A DNA stretch of 55,921 nucleotides from Bacteroidales bacterium (GCA_900769555.1 CAAGHA010000032.1:1-55921), one strand, 5' to 3'. Shown: positions 34,801-43,960, numbered from the stretch's first letter. The notes: generated by a model from the letters alone, not told the origin. A program made the numbers and translations.

Positions 34801-36326
34801 ATGTACTAAGTGACTCGGTATATTTAACTCCGACAACAATACAGTTAAATCAAACTCAGGCTTTTGATATAGAAGGGAATAGTGCAATAGTTTCCGGACT
34901 TATTCTACATGATGGATTTAAAAATTTCAAATTTGCTGTAGATCTAGATTGTTTAAACTTTTTAGCGTTAAACACAAAAGAAGAGGATAATAGTACTTTC
35001 TATGGAAAGGCTTATGCTAACGGAAATGCTAAGATTTCAGGAGTTCCGGAATTGGTGAATATTGAATTAAATGTTCGCACAATGCCTAATACAATCATTA
35101 CAGTGCCTATCGAGGGAACTTCTACGGCTAACGAAGGGTCTTTTATCAGTTTTGTTAAAAATGAAGAAAATCAAACTGCATCAGAAAAAAGAAAACTTCG
35201 ACATGAAAAGCTAAAACAATTTAAAGAGAAAAATAGTTCTCAAACTGTATTAAATTTGCTTGTAAATCTCGAAGCAACTCCTGATGCACAAATTCATCTG
35301 ATTATGGATGCGCAACAAGGTGATTTGATTCGTGCAAATGGATATGGTAACCTTCAAATGCTCTATAATACAAAAGAGGATAATTTTAGAATGTATGGTA
35401 ACTACGAAATATCAAAAGGAGATTATCTATTTACCATTCAAAGTATCATTAGCAGAAAATTTGACATCAATAATGGTAGTACAGTAAGATGGACAGGAAA
35501 TCCGTACAATGCCTACATTGATATTCTAGCTAAATATGGTTTGAATGCATCTTTAACGGATATTATTGAGGATCCTAATTTACGTTCTACTGCTACAAAT
35601 GTTAATTGTTTACTAAATCTAAGTGGAACTATTAATAATCCCACTATCAAATTCGATATAGACCTACCAAATTCTGATGACGATATAAAAAGTAAATTAA
35701 AAAGTGTAATCAATACAGAAGAGGAGATGAATAAAAATATTGCTACACTCTTAGCTTTGGGACACTTTTATAATATGGATGGTCCAATCACAACCACAGC
35801 TACCAATGAACTCTCTTCTGTTGGATTTTCAACCTTGTCATCGCAATTATCTAATTGGATTTCAAGAATGAGTCAGGATATTAATATTGGTCTGAATTAT
35901 CGTCCTTCATCAATTGGTGAGGATGGAACTTCTATTTCCAGTGAGTTTGACGTTGCACTATCTACTCAATTATTGAATGATAGGTTGTTATTAAATGGTA
36001 ACTTCGGATATCGAGATGAAGTTGCCAATACTTCTAATATCTCAAATAGTATTATAGATTTTGATTTGGAGTATAAATTATCTAAATCTGGTAAATTAAG
36101 AACAAAAGGTTTTAATAGATCTAATAATAGTTATTTTAAACAAGCTACTAATACACAAGGAATTGGATTGATTTATAGAGAAGATTTTGATACATTCTCA
36201 GGATTAATGAAATCTTATTGGAAGGGTATAACAAAGATCTTTCGTAAAGAAGACGAAGATGAGGTAGAAGTAGATGAAGAGTCTGATATGAAAAATAATA
36301 AAAGTAAAAAAAGAGATGAGGAATAA
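31815..36326 (+). CDS. tamB: Translocation and assembly module TamB-like protein
   Basis: This very large envelope protein (1503 residues from the TTG at 31815) is mostly repetitive beta structure in the manner of AsmA/TamB bridge proteins. It ends with a TamB C-terminal domain (about 1140-1420), including YGNLQMLYNTKEDNFRMYGNYEISKG (quoted only as a position: about 1175-1200) and the final barrel-like strands. TamB-type proteins form a hydrophobic groove across the periplasm for lipid transport and outer-membrane protein assembly. The reading frame continues upstream of 31815 without a stop. Residues from 31770 encode KRFTYIVLTILALF before the rest of the helix, so the true start may be an AUA at 31770. 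An acidic, lysine-rich tail closes the protein. It is divergent from tsaD. Confidence 0.88.
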   Translation: MTVLLMGYLVLQNKDMQSKVVCWVSESLSKQVGSEVAIDELTWTFPNSFVLNDVYIEDLQGDTMLFMERTKVTINLIQLLSSKVSFRTIQFTGLEANLSMDSSGITNYQFFIDAFRTQKDDSLSIKWRMDIESMAFDNCNISFQNPYKVKKVGDFNPYDISVSDINGCIFVRAFEKDSIYILLEDLSMKEKSNFAIENISATVSGNNDYLGIEKLLFKTENSNVNIANMLLYHNNYQSFKNPIEQLRTEIEILPSAINLSDFAAFRPSLATIHDKISLKGKAYGKSEKFQLVDFQLKYGQSTIASGDFYVKNLYPDPNNLLIDATVEELSTTMPELDELLTGTLNKEIRIPTFLDSMGKVTYQGELQGSIQDLHSDGILITNAGFIDVMVKLKSKNLSFEKYKIEGNIGTSSLNLGKILGEKTQLGRTSFQLDVLFNSVLGNSFTLDAQGNIDTLEFRNYCYKNISVNGKFNNDGFDGKLIISDKNAELAFEGRVDTKKDRPISHFFANVSNLNLSETNLLKKLPDAKIAFDVESNIVGRNIDDFEGAFSIDNVIFTQADKEISFNNLSLSAVEHENKTKELKIYSDYVNGYVKGVYTFSEMVKNIYNLSHQYLPSILKEKKSFLSNETKNVNNFSFQLNLENMEPINEVYPLPLLILEESVVTGFYNNKDNKVKVRLESPRLQVGKNVFKDCMVLLENPQDEMKAIARATFAPKNKRRYPYFVSLNSKLKQDTLNVKVNFSNTDTITYSGELSTQAIFKDYVKGEGLTADFSINPSKIILNDTIWEMHKSEISIDKKWIDIDSFYFNHNSQYLIVDGVNSLSEKDSINVHFSDFQLGYISDMVNNKNISFDGVSDGDLYLFNLFNNPYFKGDLYVYDAELNNYVLGDMSVNTNWDKVDKSILFNTKLLTLYDEQLSRSDIFGGVYLGNDSLYIEGDIKNVDLRFLRTYLKSVLQNNTGTVSGNVKAYGKFGHIGLEGTAFVKDFAFDVGYLKTSYVLSDSVYLTPTTIQLNQTQAFDIEGNSAIVSGLILHDGFKNFKFAVDLDCLNFLALNTKEEDNSTFYGKAYANGNAKISGVPELVNIELNVRTMPNTIITVPIEGTSTANEGSFISFVKNEENQTASEKRKLRHEKLKQFKEKNSSQTVLNLLVNLEATPDAQIHLIMDAQQGDLIRANGYGNLQMLYNTKEDNFRMYGNYEISKGDYLFTIQSIISRKFDINNGSTVRWTGNPYNAYIDILAKYGLNASLTDIIEDPNLRSTATNVNCLLNLSGTINNPTIKFDIDLPNSDDDIKSKLKSVINTEEEMNKNIATLLALGHFYNMDGPITTTATNELSSVGFSTLSSQLSNWISRMSQDINIGLNYRPSSIGEDGTSISSEFDVALSTQLLNDRLLLNGNFGYRDEVANTSNISNSIIDFDLEYKLSKSGKLRTKGFNRSNNSYFKQATNTQGIGLIYREDFDTFSGLMKSYWKGITKIFRKEDEDEVEVDEESDMKNNKSKKRDEE

Positions 36327-36357
36327 TCTCCTCATCTCCATGTATTATCTATTTTTT
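36313..36357 (+). terminator. Possible terminator at the end of tamB
   Basis: GAGATGAGG (36313-36321) pairs with CCTCATCTC (36330-36338), overlapping the stop codon. A T-run starts 13 bases further on, so the structure is imperfect for a classical terminator. Confidence 0.4.
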
Positions 36358-36376
36358 TATCTAGAATAGGCTAATA

Positions 36377-37180
36377 CTATTTTAAAATTGATTTTCCAAC
36401 AAAACCGTATTCAATAGGTGTTTTTGAAAGTTGCTTTAACTGAAAATACTGATCCACACCGGTACAATGACAAGTAATAATTTTTTCAATAGTAAACTCA
36501 TTTAATTTACTTGCTAAATTTGTTATAAACTCTTCATTTTCATGACGAGTATGAAATCCTCCAATTACATACTGAATAGGTAGTGGAAATTCACTTAATA
36601 CAGATTGAATCGTATTAACTATTCCCCTATGAGCACATCCATTTATGATAGAAATCTTTCCATTATGATACAACACCAAACACTGTTCATCAAAAAAACA
36701 ATCATTACGTTCATCAAATTCAGGATCAGATATAATAAGATGTGAAAAATGTGTTTCTGAAGGGTCGTACAATTCAATTTTAGGCATAATGAAAATGCCA
36801 TCCGAAATTTCAGTACTACTTCTCACATCAACTATGCGCTCTTCATCTATCAATACATTTTGTGGTATTCCTAAATATTTTCCACTATCATTGTATTTAT
36901 TAAAAGAAAGACCTCCTTTAATATATATTTTTGCCTTGTTATTTAATTCTAAAAATTTAGCTAACCCACCTGTGTGGTCGTAATGACCATGACTGATTAC
37001 TAATGCATCAATAGACGAAATGTCAATATTAAAAAGCTTAGCATTTTCTGCAAATAAATCACTCTGTCCGATGTCAAACAAAACCTTATAACCATTATGT
37101 TCGACGTAGATAGAGAAACCTAACTCTCCTTTAACATCCGGTTGATCAACACAATTATCAACTAAGATTTTACATTTCAT
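36377..37180 (-). CDS. Metallo-beta-lactamase-fold hydrolase
   Basis: This 267-residue soluble enzyme has the metal motif SHGHYDHTGGL near residues 63-73, then INGCAHRGIVN (about 178-188) and GGFHTRHENE (about 207-216) as further histidine ligands. The layout resembles the group often annotated as dihydropteroate-synthase-like (7,8-dihydropterin-6-yl-methyl family) proteins, whose real substrates are mostly unknown. It starts 20 bases after the ygiQ-like stop, so the two are probably co-transcribed. No signal peptide is present, indicating cytoplasmic action. Substrate cannot be inferred. Confidence 0.85.
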   Translation of the reverse strand: MKCKILVDNCVDQPDVKGELGFSIYVEHNGYKVLFDIGQSDLFAENAKLFNIDISSIDALVISHGHYDHTGGLAKFLELNNKAKIYIKGGLSFNKYNDSGKYLGIPQNVLIDEERIVDVRSSTEISDGIFIMPKIELYDPSETHFSHLIISDPEFDERNDCFFDEQCLVLYHNGKISIINGCAHRGIVNTIQSVLSEFPLPIQYVIGGFHTRHENEEFITNLASKLNEFTIEKIITCHCTGVDQYFQLKQLSKTPIEYGFVGKSILK

Positions 37181-37200
37181 ATTAAATTTCGAATTAATCC

Positions 37201-39021
37201 TTAACCAAACAATTGTTTTATTAAATCATTTCTACCCATTTTTCGTAAATCGGATATTATCTTTTGACGATTCTCTTTTTTATACCAAAAAAAGAATTTT
37301 CGCTGTTCAAGTTTTTGCTGTTGTGTGCGAGGAGTCCAAACCTTTTCCAATGTATAAGGATGAATACCTGTATAATAAATTTCTGTGGCTAAAGTCATTG
37401 GAGTGGGTGTAAAATCCTGAATTTGTTCCAATTTAAAATTTAAGTTCTTTGTTATACAAGCCAATTCTGCCATATCTTCTTCTGTACAATTCGGATGACT
37501 TGATATAAAATAGGGTATTAATTGCTGATTTAAACCATGCTTTTTATTAATTCTGTCAAATTCTTTCTTGAATTGTTCAAACAACTTAAACGAAGGTTTT
37601 CTCATGCAATTTAATACTCGATCAGAAGTATGTTCTGGAGCCACTTTTAACCTTCCTGATGTATGTCGAGAAACCACTAACTCGGTATATTTAGATTTAC
37701 TTGCGTCAATTTGCGAATCACCGGAAGATTTCAACATTAAGTCATAACGAATTCCACTTCCTATAAAGAAATTTTTCAATCCATTTAGATTTGAAACTTG
37801 ATTATATAAATGAATTAAGGGAGAATGATCTGTATTTAAGTTTTTGCAAATAGAAGGATGAATACATGAGTATTTCTTACATTTTGAACACAATTCGATA
37901 TTTTTACCTTGCATTCGATACATATTTGCAGAAGGTCCACCTAAATCGCTTAAATATCCCTTGTAATCAGGATGTTGCATTAAATTCTTTACTTCATTTA
38001 AAATCGATTTTTCAGATCTTGACGAAATAAATTTACCTTGATGAGCAGAAATTGCACAAAAAGAACAGCCTCCAAAACAACCTCTATGAATATTTACAGA
38101 AAGTTTGATCATATCATAAGCAGGAATCTGTTTTCCTTTGTATTTAGGATGGGGTAGTTTTGTAAACGGTAAATCGTATGTTGCATCCAAATCCTCACTT
38201 TTCATAGGAGGATAAGGTGGATTTATAATCACACCGAAATCTCCATTGATAGCCTGCACGATGGGTTTTCCTTGAATTTTATTTGATTCTTCCTCTACAA
38301 TACGAAAATTTTTTGCTTGTTTTATTTTACTCTTTAAACACTCTTCATGAGAGTGAAGAGTAATAAATTCAGATTCATTTGTAAATTTCCATATATCAGA
38401 GAGATAGGCGGTTTGAGGAATATCTTTCAACGAAGAAAATGAGTCGCCTTGTTTTAATCTAGTAACCAGCTCTTTAAGAGGAAGTTCCCCCATACCATAA
38501 ACCAAAAGATCAGCTTTGGAATCCTTTAAAATTGAAGGTTTTAATTCATCATCCCAATAATCATAGTGCGTCACACGTCTTAACGAAGCCTCAATACCAC
38601 CAATAACAATAGGAACATCAGGATAAAGATCTTTTAAAATATTAGCATAAACAATTGTTGCCCTATCCGGTCTCATTCCCGATTTTCCTCCTGGAGTGTA
38701 TGCATCGTCAGAACGCAATCGTTTATTTGCAGTATAATGATTAACCATAGAATCCATACAACCGGCGGAAATAGCAAAAAATAGATTCGGCCTTCCCAAC
38801 TTTTTAAAATCCCTTAAGTCATCTCGCCAATTTGGTTGTGGCACTATTGCAACCTTTAAACCTTGATGTTCTAAAATACGCCCCACAACAGCTCCGGCAA
38901 AAGAGGGGTGATCAACATACGCATCTCCACTAAAAAGGATAACATCAACGCTATCCCAATTGCGAAGTTCCAACTCCTTTTTAGTGGTTGGCAAAAAATC
39001 AGTTAATTGAACACTTTTCAT
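37201..39021 (-). CDS. YgiQ-family radical SAM protein
   Basis: This 606-residue protein has an N-terminal domain (about 1-290) with the family's start and the GSGIRYD, PEHTSD and PGGKSGMRPDR motifs. The radical SAM domain carries the cluster motif CFGGCSFC near residues 312-319 (CxxxCxxC), which binds a 4Fe-4S cluster. A Cys cluster CSKCKKYSCIHPSIC follows near 372-386. YgiQ-type proteins are widespread but their reaction is not established. The start at 39021 lies only six bases after a TATCTTTG box, so the mRNA may be leaderless. It precedes the MBL-fold gene by 20 bases. Confidence 0.92.
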   Translation of the reverse strand: MKSVQLTDFLPTTKKELELRNWDSVDVILFSGDAYVDHPSFAGAVVGRILEHQGLKVAIVPQPNWRDDLRDFKKLGRPNLFFAISAGCMDSMVNHYTANKRLRSDDAYTPGGKSGMRPDRATIVYANILKDLYPDVPIVIGGIEASLRRVTHYDYWDDELKPSILKDSKADLLVYGMGELPLKELVTRLKQGDSFSSLKDIPQTAYLSDIWKFTNESEFITLHSHEECLKSKIKQAKNFRIVEEESNKIQGKPIVQAINGDFGVIINPPYPPMKSEDLDATYDLPFTKLPHPKYKGKQIPAYDMIKLSVNIHRGCFGGCSFCAISAHQGKFISSRSEKSILNEVKNLMQHPDYKGYLSDLGGPSANMYRMQGKNIELCSKCKKYSCIHPSICKNLNTDHSPLIHLYNQVSNLNGLKNFFIGSGIRYDLMLKSSGDSQIDASKSKYTELVVSRHTSGRLKVAPEHTSDRVLNCMRKPSFKLFEQFKKEFDRINKKHGLNQQLIPYFISSHPNCTEEDMAELACITKNLNFKLEQIQDFTPTPMTLATEIYYTGIHPYTLEKVWTPRTQQQKLEQRKFFFWYKKENRQKIISDLRKMGRNDLIKQLFG

Positions 39022-39026
39022 ACAAG

Positions 39027-39034
39027 CAAAGATA
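39027..39034 (-). promoter_or_regulatory. Candidate -7 box of the ygiQ-like gene (TATCTTTG)
   Basis: Minus-strand TATCTTTG is the commonest form of the Bacteroidota -7 element. The ATG begins six bases after its last G, which places the expected start of transcription at or beside the start codon. Confidence 0.45.
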
Positions 39035-39250
39035 GTTATTTCTTACAGATATATAAGATGCTTTCTCAAAGAAATTTCAACTCTAGGAGTTTGTTTAAAT
39101 ATAAATTCTTTGGGGATGGTATTTTTTTTTGAAAAAAATTTAGGATAATTTAATATTTAATTATAATTTAGCATAGAGAAGTGTTGTTTGTTTTGGTATA
39201 AACATCTACAACGCAAATTAATAAATTAACATAGAACAAGACACAATACA

Positions 39251-40018
39251 ATGGTTCCGTCAATAAAAACGATTGCAATTATTTTGGTCGTTATGGTGTT
39301 GATTGTGATTATAGACACAATTTACAAACGACTTAAGCCGTGGATAATTGGACGACGAGGGGAGGTTATGGTTGCATTACGCCTGATGTTGCTTTGTAGA
39401 AATCGGTATAAGGTAATAAATGATGTTTTGTTAAAAACGCCATGGGGTAGTTCTCAAATAGACCATGTCATAGTCTCTTTGTATGGGATTTTTGTATTAG
39501 AAACCAAAACTTATGAAGGAACTATTTATGGAGGAAATAATAGTGAAAAATGGACACAATTTTTCAAAAAAAGAAAATATGAACTTATTAATCCTGTGAA
39601 ACAAAATGCTTCACATATAAAAACACTAAAAGCGTTGGTTGATAAGGATGTACCATATCATTCTGTAATTGTATTTAGTAATAAAACCAATGTTAAATCA
39701 AATGCAGAGAATGCACTTATTACTGATTGTAGAAACATTGTTTCTGAAATAAAAAAGATTAAAGATGAGTGTTTAACCGTAGATCAAATGGAAGAGATTT
39801 ATGACAAAATCAAACGATTGAACATTAATTCTGCCGGTCAAAGAATGAAACATATTCAAAACACAAAAATTAATATAAAGAGGAGAGAATTTGCTATTTC
39901 CGAAAATAATTGTCCTGAATGTGGAGCAAAACTAACCAAACGAAAAAGTGAATATGGGGAATTTTTAGGGTGTTCTAATTATCCAAAATGTAATTATACT
40001 CATAAATTTATTTCATGA
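39251..40018 (+). CDS. NERD nuclease-like protein with zinc ribbon
   Basis: This 255-residue protein has a transmembrane helix at about residues 5-23, then a NERD domain (about 35-150). The likely catalytic residues of this restriction-endonuclease-like fold are present: D in SQIDHVIV and the E-x-K of VLETKTY. The C-terminus is a topoisomerase-type zinc ribbon (about 216-250) with CPECG and GCSNYPKC. The anchor would hold the nuclease-like domain at the cytoplasmic membrane face. NERD proteins are linked to DNA processing but a physiological role is not settled. It is a single-gene unit, followed by a palindromic hairpin and a T-run. Confidence 0.87.
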   Translation: MVPSIKTIAIILVVMVLIVIIDTIYKRLKPWIIGRRGEVMVALRLMLLCRNRYKVINDVLLKTPWGSSQIDHVIVSLYGIFVLETKTYEGTIYGGNNSEKWTQFFKKRKYELINPVKQNASHIKTLKALVDKDVPYHSVIVFSNKTNVKSNAENALITDCRNIVSEIKKIKDECLTVDQMEEIYDKIKRLNINSAGQRMKHIQNTKINIKRREFAISENNCPECGAKLTKRKSEYGEFLGCSNYPKCNYTHKFIS

Positions 40019-40038
40019 AATAAATATTATATTTTTTT
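40006..40038 (+). terminator. Probable terminator of the NERD gene
   Basis: A perfect 20-base palindrome (40006-40025) spans the stop codon and is followed within ten bases by a run of T residues. The stem is mostly A-T pairs, so its strength is uncertain. Confidence 0.45.
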
Positions 40039-40073
40039 AAGAGTAAAAACGTGAAAATAGGGTATATTTATTT

Positions 40074-40081
40074 TACTTTTG
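40074..40081 (+). promoter_or_regulatory. Candidate -7 box of the AsmA-like gene (TACTTTTG)
   Basis: Matches TAnnTTTG, about 70 bases upstream of the ATG at 40151. No strong -33 element. Confidence 0.4.
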
Positions 40082-40150
40082 TGAAAAATTTCATTATAAA
40101 TGTCCTATAGTTAGAATGTAAATTTTCAACAATATTATTATAATTAAACA

Positions 40151-43018
40151 ATGAAAAAAGGTGTTAAAATTTTAGGAATTGTTGCTATATGTCTTGTGGC
40201 ATTATTATTGATAATTCCGGTTATGCTAAAAGGAAAGATTAAGGATATTGCAGAAAGTACTGCAAATGAGATGTTAGAAGCAAAAGTTGCTTTAGGTAAT
40301 GTTTCAATGAATTTCTTCACAAATTTTCCGAATGCATCGTTAGGTGTTGAAAATGTATCCGTTGTAGGTATAAATGACTTTGAAGGCGATACATTGGCTA
40401 ATGTTGGAGAGTTGAACGTAGTTATTAATTTGGCTTCACTTTTTGGCGAGTCGTATGAAATTAATGAAGTTGAATTAAATAATGCCTCTCTCAATGCAAT
40501 ATTATTGGAGAATGGTGTTGCTAATTGGGACATTGTTCTTTCTGACTCAACAGAAACATCAGAAGATACAACCTCATCTTCTGCATTTAAATTGGCTTTG
40601 GACGATTTTAGCATAAATAATCTGTCTGTCAGTTATGATGATAGAATGGATAGTTTGTTCGCAGCTGTAAAAGGACTCAATCTACAATTGGCGGGAGATA
40701 TTAGTTTGGATTTGCAAGCGTTGGCTAATATCGAAAATTTTGAATTGTTTATTAATAGGGTGATCTACAATGATGAAAAAGGTAGTATGGGAGCTGACCT
40801 TAGAAAGGTTTCAATGAATTTTTCCGGGAAAGTAAGTGATAAGATCTCGAATATAAAAACTTTGTTAGACATCGATTCTCTCTCTCTCTTAATGGAGGAG
40901 ATACCGTATTTATCCAATGTGAGTGCACAAGCTGACATCGAATTGGATGCTGATATGGAAAATAATAAATACACATTTGGAGAAAATTATATTAAACTAA
41001 ATGAAATAAAAGCCAATTTCGAAGGTTTTGTTCAAATGCAGGACTCTTCAGCAATGGATATGGATATAAAGGTCAATACTCCGAATATTGATTTTAAACA
41101 GATTTTGTCTTTAATTCCGATTATTTATAAAGATGATTTTGCTTCACTACAAACTAGTGGAAATGTTAATTTAAATGCCTTTGCCAAAGGTCGCATGGTA
41201 GGTGATACATTGCCGGAACTGAATTTAGATTTGAATATAACAGATGCAATGTTCAAGTATCCTGACTTACCAAGTTCTGTAAATAATATCAATATTTCTG
41301 CTAATGTGAAAAATTCAGGTACACTAACAGACTCTACAACAATTTCTGTTCCTCAATTTGCGTTTAATATGGCAGGAAATCCATTTAAGATGACGTTCGG
41401 TATGAAAACTCCAATTTCAGATCCGGACTTTAAGTTTACTGCTGATGGCAAGTTGGATTTAGGAAAAATTGTTGAAGTAATTCACTTGGAAGATATGACA
41501 ATGAAGGGTGTTTTCAATGCAGCTTTAGCCGCTGCCGGAAAAATGTCTTTCATTGATAATGAACAATATGAGAAATTTAATATCAATGGAGATTTAAAGT
41601 TGGAGGATTTTGCATTGGATATGTCTTCTTTAGATTACGATATTTTAATCAATACTGCTACTTTAGGTTTTAGCTCCCAAAATATTGATTTAAATGCTGG
41701 GTTAAAGTTAGGAGAGAGTGATTTAACCGTGAATGGAAAGTTGCAAAACTTCATCCAATATATTATGAGGGATGAAACAATAACCGGTTCTCTAAAGGTA
41801 AACTCTAAGTTATTAAATGTAACTGAATTGTTAGGTGAGAGTACAGAATCAACAGAAACAGAAGAAACTACTGAAACAAATTCATCAGAATCTTCATCAA
41901 TTCAAATTCCTGGTAATTTAAATTTTGCTCTTAATGGCTCAATTACAAAGTTATTGTATGATGGAATAGAGTTAAATGATATCGTTGCATCATTGTCTAT
42001 AAAGGATAAAAAAGCACAGATAAATACACTAAAAGCAAACACAATGGGAGGAAGTTTGGGGTTAGGAGGAACATTTGACACCCAAGATTCTCTTAAGCCA
42101 GTCGTTGATTTCAATATTGATGTTAAAGATATGATTATTGCTCGTGTATTTACTGATATTACCACAGCAAATAAATTAGTTCCACTCTTATCGGATGCAA
42201 ACGGAAATTTCTCAATGAACATGGATTTTCACTCTGATATGGATGCTAATTTATCTCCTATATTAAATAGTATCAATGCAAGCGGTAACTTCATTTCAAA
42301 AGAGGTAGGACTCGATTCTGTGCAAGTTTTGGATAAAATTGCAGAACTAGTGAAATATCCAGCATTGAAAAATCCATCATTAAAAGACATAAATATTAAA
42401 TTCTTTATTAAAGATGGTAGGGTAACGGCAGATCCATTCGAAACATTTATTCAAACAGCTAAATTAAATGTTTCAGGATCATCTGGTTTGGATCAAACGT
42501 TGGATTATGTAACCACAATAACATTACCTGAATCAATTAAGTCTTTAGTTCCAATTGCAATAGACTTGAAAATTGGAGGAACTTTCAGAAATCCTAAAAT
42601 CTCTATTGGAGCAGAAAAAACACTTGAGAATTTAAAAGAAACTGCGAAAGAAACCATAACAAAAGTTGTTGATGAAGCGAAAGAAAAGGCTATAGCTTTA
42701 GCTAAAGAACAAAAAGAAAAATTGATTCAAACTGCAACAAATCAAAAAGAAAACATGGTTAAAAAAGCAACAGAATCAGGAAATGCATTGGTTAATAAAG
42801 CCAAGGCTCAGTCGGATAGTCTTCAAGCCAAAGCAAATAATCCTATTGCAAAAGCTGCTGCCAAAAAGACAGGAGAAGCAATGGTGAAAAAAGCTCAAGA
42901 GCAATCTAAAAAATTGGTTGATGAAGCAACTGCATCAGGAGATAAATTAATCAATACAGCAACAAAACAAGGAGATGATCTGATCTCAAAAGCTTCTGAA
43001 ACAAAAAGCGAAAAATAA
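40151..43018 (+). CDS. AsmA-family protein with helical C-terminal tail
   Basis: This 955-residue protein has a single N-terminal transmembrane helix (about residues 5-24) and a long periplasmic beta-rich region of the AsmA type, with an AsmA_2-like C-terminal core (about 620-820, for example LNASGNFISKEVGLDSVQ region near 700-715). AsmA-like proteins share the chorein-type repeats of TamB and are linked to phospholipid transport to the outer membrane. Unusually, residues about 829-955 form an extended Lys/Ala/Glu-rich helical tail with repeated motifs such as EQKEKLIQTATNQKENMVKK. The tail looks like a coiled coil or an amphipathic rod. The gene is monocistronic and followed by a strong terminator. 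Confidence 0.88.
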   Translation: MKKGVKILGIVAICLVALLLIIPVMLKGKIKDIAESTANEMLEAKVALGNVSMNFFTNFPNASLGVENVSVVGINDFEGDTLANVGELNVVINLASLFGESYEINEVELNNASLNAILLENGVANWDIVLSDSTETSEDTTSSSAFKLALDDFSINNLSVSYDDRMDSLFAAVKGLNLQLAGDISLDLQALANIENFELFINRVIYNDEKGSMGADLRKVSMNFSGKVSDKISNIKTLLDIDSLSLLMEEIPYLSNVSAQADIELDADMENNKYTFGENYIKLNEIKANFEGFVQMQDSSAMDMDIKVNTPNIDFKQILSLIPIIYKDDFASLQTSGNVNLNAFAKGRMVGDTLPELNLDLNITDAMFKYPDLPSSVNNINISANVKNSGTLTDSTTISVPQFAFNMAGNPFKMTFGMKTPISDPDFKFTADGKLDLGKIVEVIHLEDMTMKGVFNAALAAAGKMSFIDNEQYEKFNINGDLKLEDFALDMSSLDYDILINTATLGFSSQNIDLNAGLKLGESDLTVNGKLQNFIQYIMRDETITGSLKVNSKLLNVTELLGESTESTETEETTETNSSESSSIQIPGNLNFALNGSITKLLYDGIELNDIVASLSIKDKKAQINTLKANTMGGSLGLGGTFDTQDSLKPVVDFNIDVKDMIIARVFTDITTANKLVPLLSDANGNFSMNMDFHSDMDANLSPILNSINASGNFISKEVGLDSVQVLDKIAELVKYPALKNPSLKDINIKFFIKDGRVTADPFETFIQTAKLNVSGSSGLDQTLDYVTTITLPESIKSLVPIAIDLKIGGTFRNPKISIGAEKTLENLKETAKETITKVVDEAKEKAIALAKEQKEKLIQTATNQKENMVKKATESGNALVNKAKAQSDSLQAKANNPIAKAAAKKTGEAMVKKAQEQSKKLVDEATASGDKLINTATKQGDDLISKASETKSEK

Positions 43019-43040
43019 AAAGTTTTGTTGTAGTTAAAAA

Positions 43041-43087
43041 AAAAGACTGTATGTTTAAATTTCAAAAGAAAACATACAGTCTTTTTT
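43041..43087 (+). terminator. Strong rho-independent terminator of the AsmA-like gene
   Basis: AAAAGACTGTATGTTT (43041-43056) pairs perfectly over 16 bases with AAACATACAGTCTTTT (43070-43085), ending in a T-run. Confidence 0.92.
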
Positions 43088-43109
43088 ATAAGCATTTTCA
43101 GGATTTTTT

Positions 43110-43117
43110 TAATTTTG
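43110..43117 (+). promoter_or_regulatory. Candidate -7 box of the CvfB-like gene (TAATTTTG)
   Basis: Matches TAnnTTTG and overlaps the TTG at 43115, so translation is expected from the ATG at 43133 with a leader of about ten bases. Confidence 0.45.
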
Positions 43118-43132
43118 CAAAAAATTATTGTT

Positions 43133-43960
43133 ATGGAAATAGGTAAGATAAATAAAGCAGTTGTAAAGACAATAGAAAAAGAATTTGTAACCATCTTATT
43201 AGATGATTCAACAATCATATATTTGAGTAAAAAAGAGATGAAAACAGATTCTGACATAGGAGAAACAATTGATGTTTTTCTTTATATCGAATCAAAAGAT
43301 AAAATTGTTGCAACGCAAAAAATTCCGTATGCAATTGTAGGAGAATTTGATTTCCTTGAAGTGAAAAAAGTAACAAAAGAAGGTGCTTTATTAGATTGGG
43401 GCATCAAAAAAAATCTATTCTTACCAAGCCGAGAACAAACTTCCCAGTTGCGAGAAGGAAATTCCTACTTAGTATATGTTTTGTATGATAACGAAACAAA
43501 GCAAATTATCGGCACAATGCATACAGAAGAGTACTTAAGTAAAGAAATACCAACATTTAAAAGAAATGATGAGGTGGAAATATTGGTAACCAAAGAGACA
43601 CCATTAGGATTTAAAGCAATAATTAATGACAAATATGAAGGTTTAATTTATCATAATGAAGTCTTTGAACATATTTGTCCTGCAATGCGTACTCAAGCCT
43701 ATATTAAAACTATTCGTGAAGATGGAAAAATAGATTTGGCATTACAAAAACAAGGCTACGATGCGGTTGAAGCTGTTTCAGAACAACTGATTGACGAATT
43801 GAAAAAAAATAACGGATACCTGGCATTAAATGACAAATCAGACTCCGAAACAATCGGAAATAGACTAGGTTGTAGCAAAAAAAACTTTAAGAAAGCAGTC
43901 GGACTACTCTACAAACAAAGAGTAATAATGATTGAAGAGGATGGAATCCGATTAATTTAA
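43133..43960 (+). CDS. CvfB-family S1 RNA-binding protein
   Basis: This 275-residue cytoplasmic protein has three OB/S1-type repeats and a C-terminal winged helix, the CvfB arrangement. Visible pieces are LDWGIKKNLFLPSREQ (about 86-101), YEGLIYHNEVFEH (about 176-188) and the winged-helix segment GNRLGCSKKNFKKAVGLLYK (about 240-259). CvfB was named in Staphylococcus aureus for effects on virulence gene expression and binds RNA. In Bacteroidota the role is unknown. The frame is open to a TTG at 43115, but a -7 box overlaps that codon. Convergent with ispE after 166 bases that show no clear terminator. Confidence 0.9.
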   Translation: MEIGKINKAVVKTIEKEFVTILLDDSTIIYLSKKEMKTDSDIGETIDVFLYIESKDKIVATQKIPYAIVGEFDFLEVKKVTKEGALLDWGIKKNLFLPSREQTSQLREGNSYLVYVLYDNETKQIIGTMHTEEYLSKEIPTFKRNDEVEILVTKETPLGFKAIINDKYEGLIYHNEVFEHICPAMRTQAYIKTIREDGKIDLALQKQGYDAVEAVSEQLIDELKKNNGYLALNDKSDSETIGNRLGCSKKNFKKAVGLLYKQRVIMIEEDGIRLI

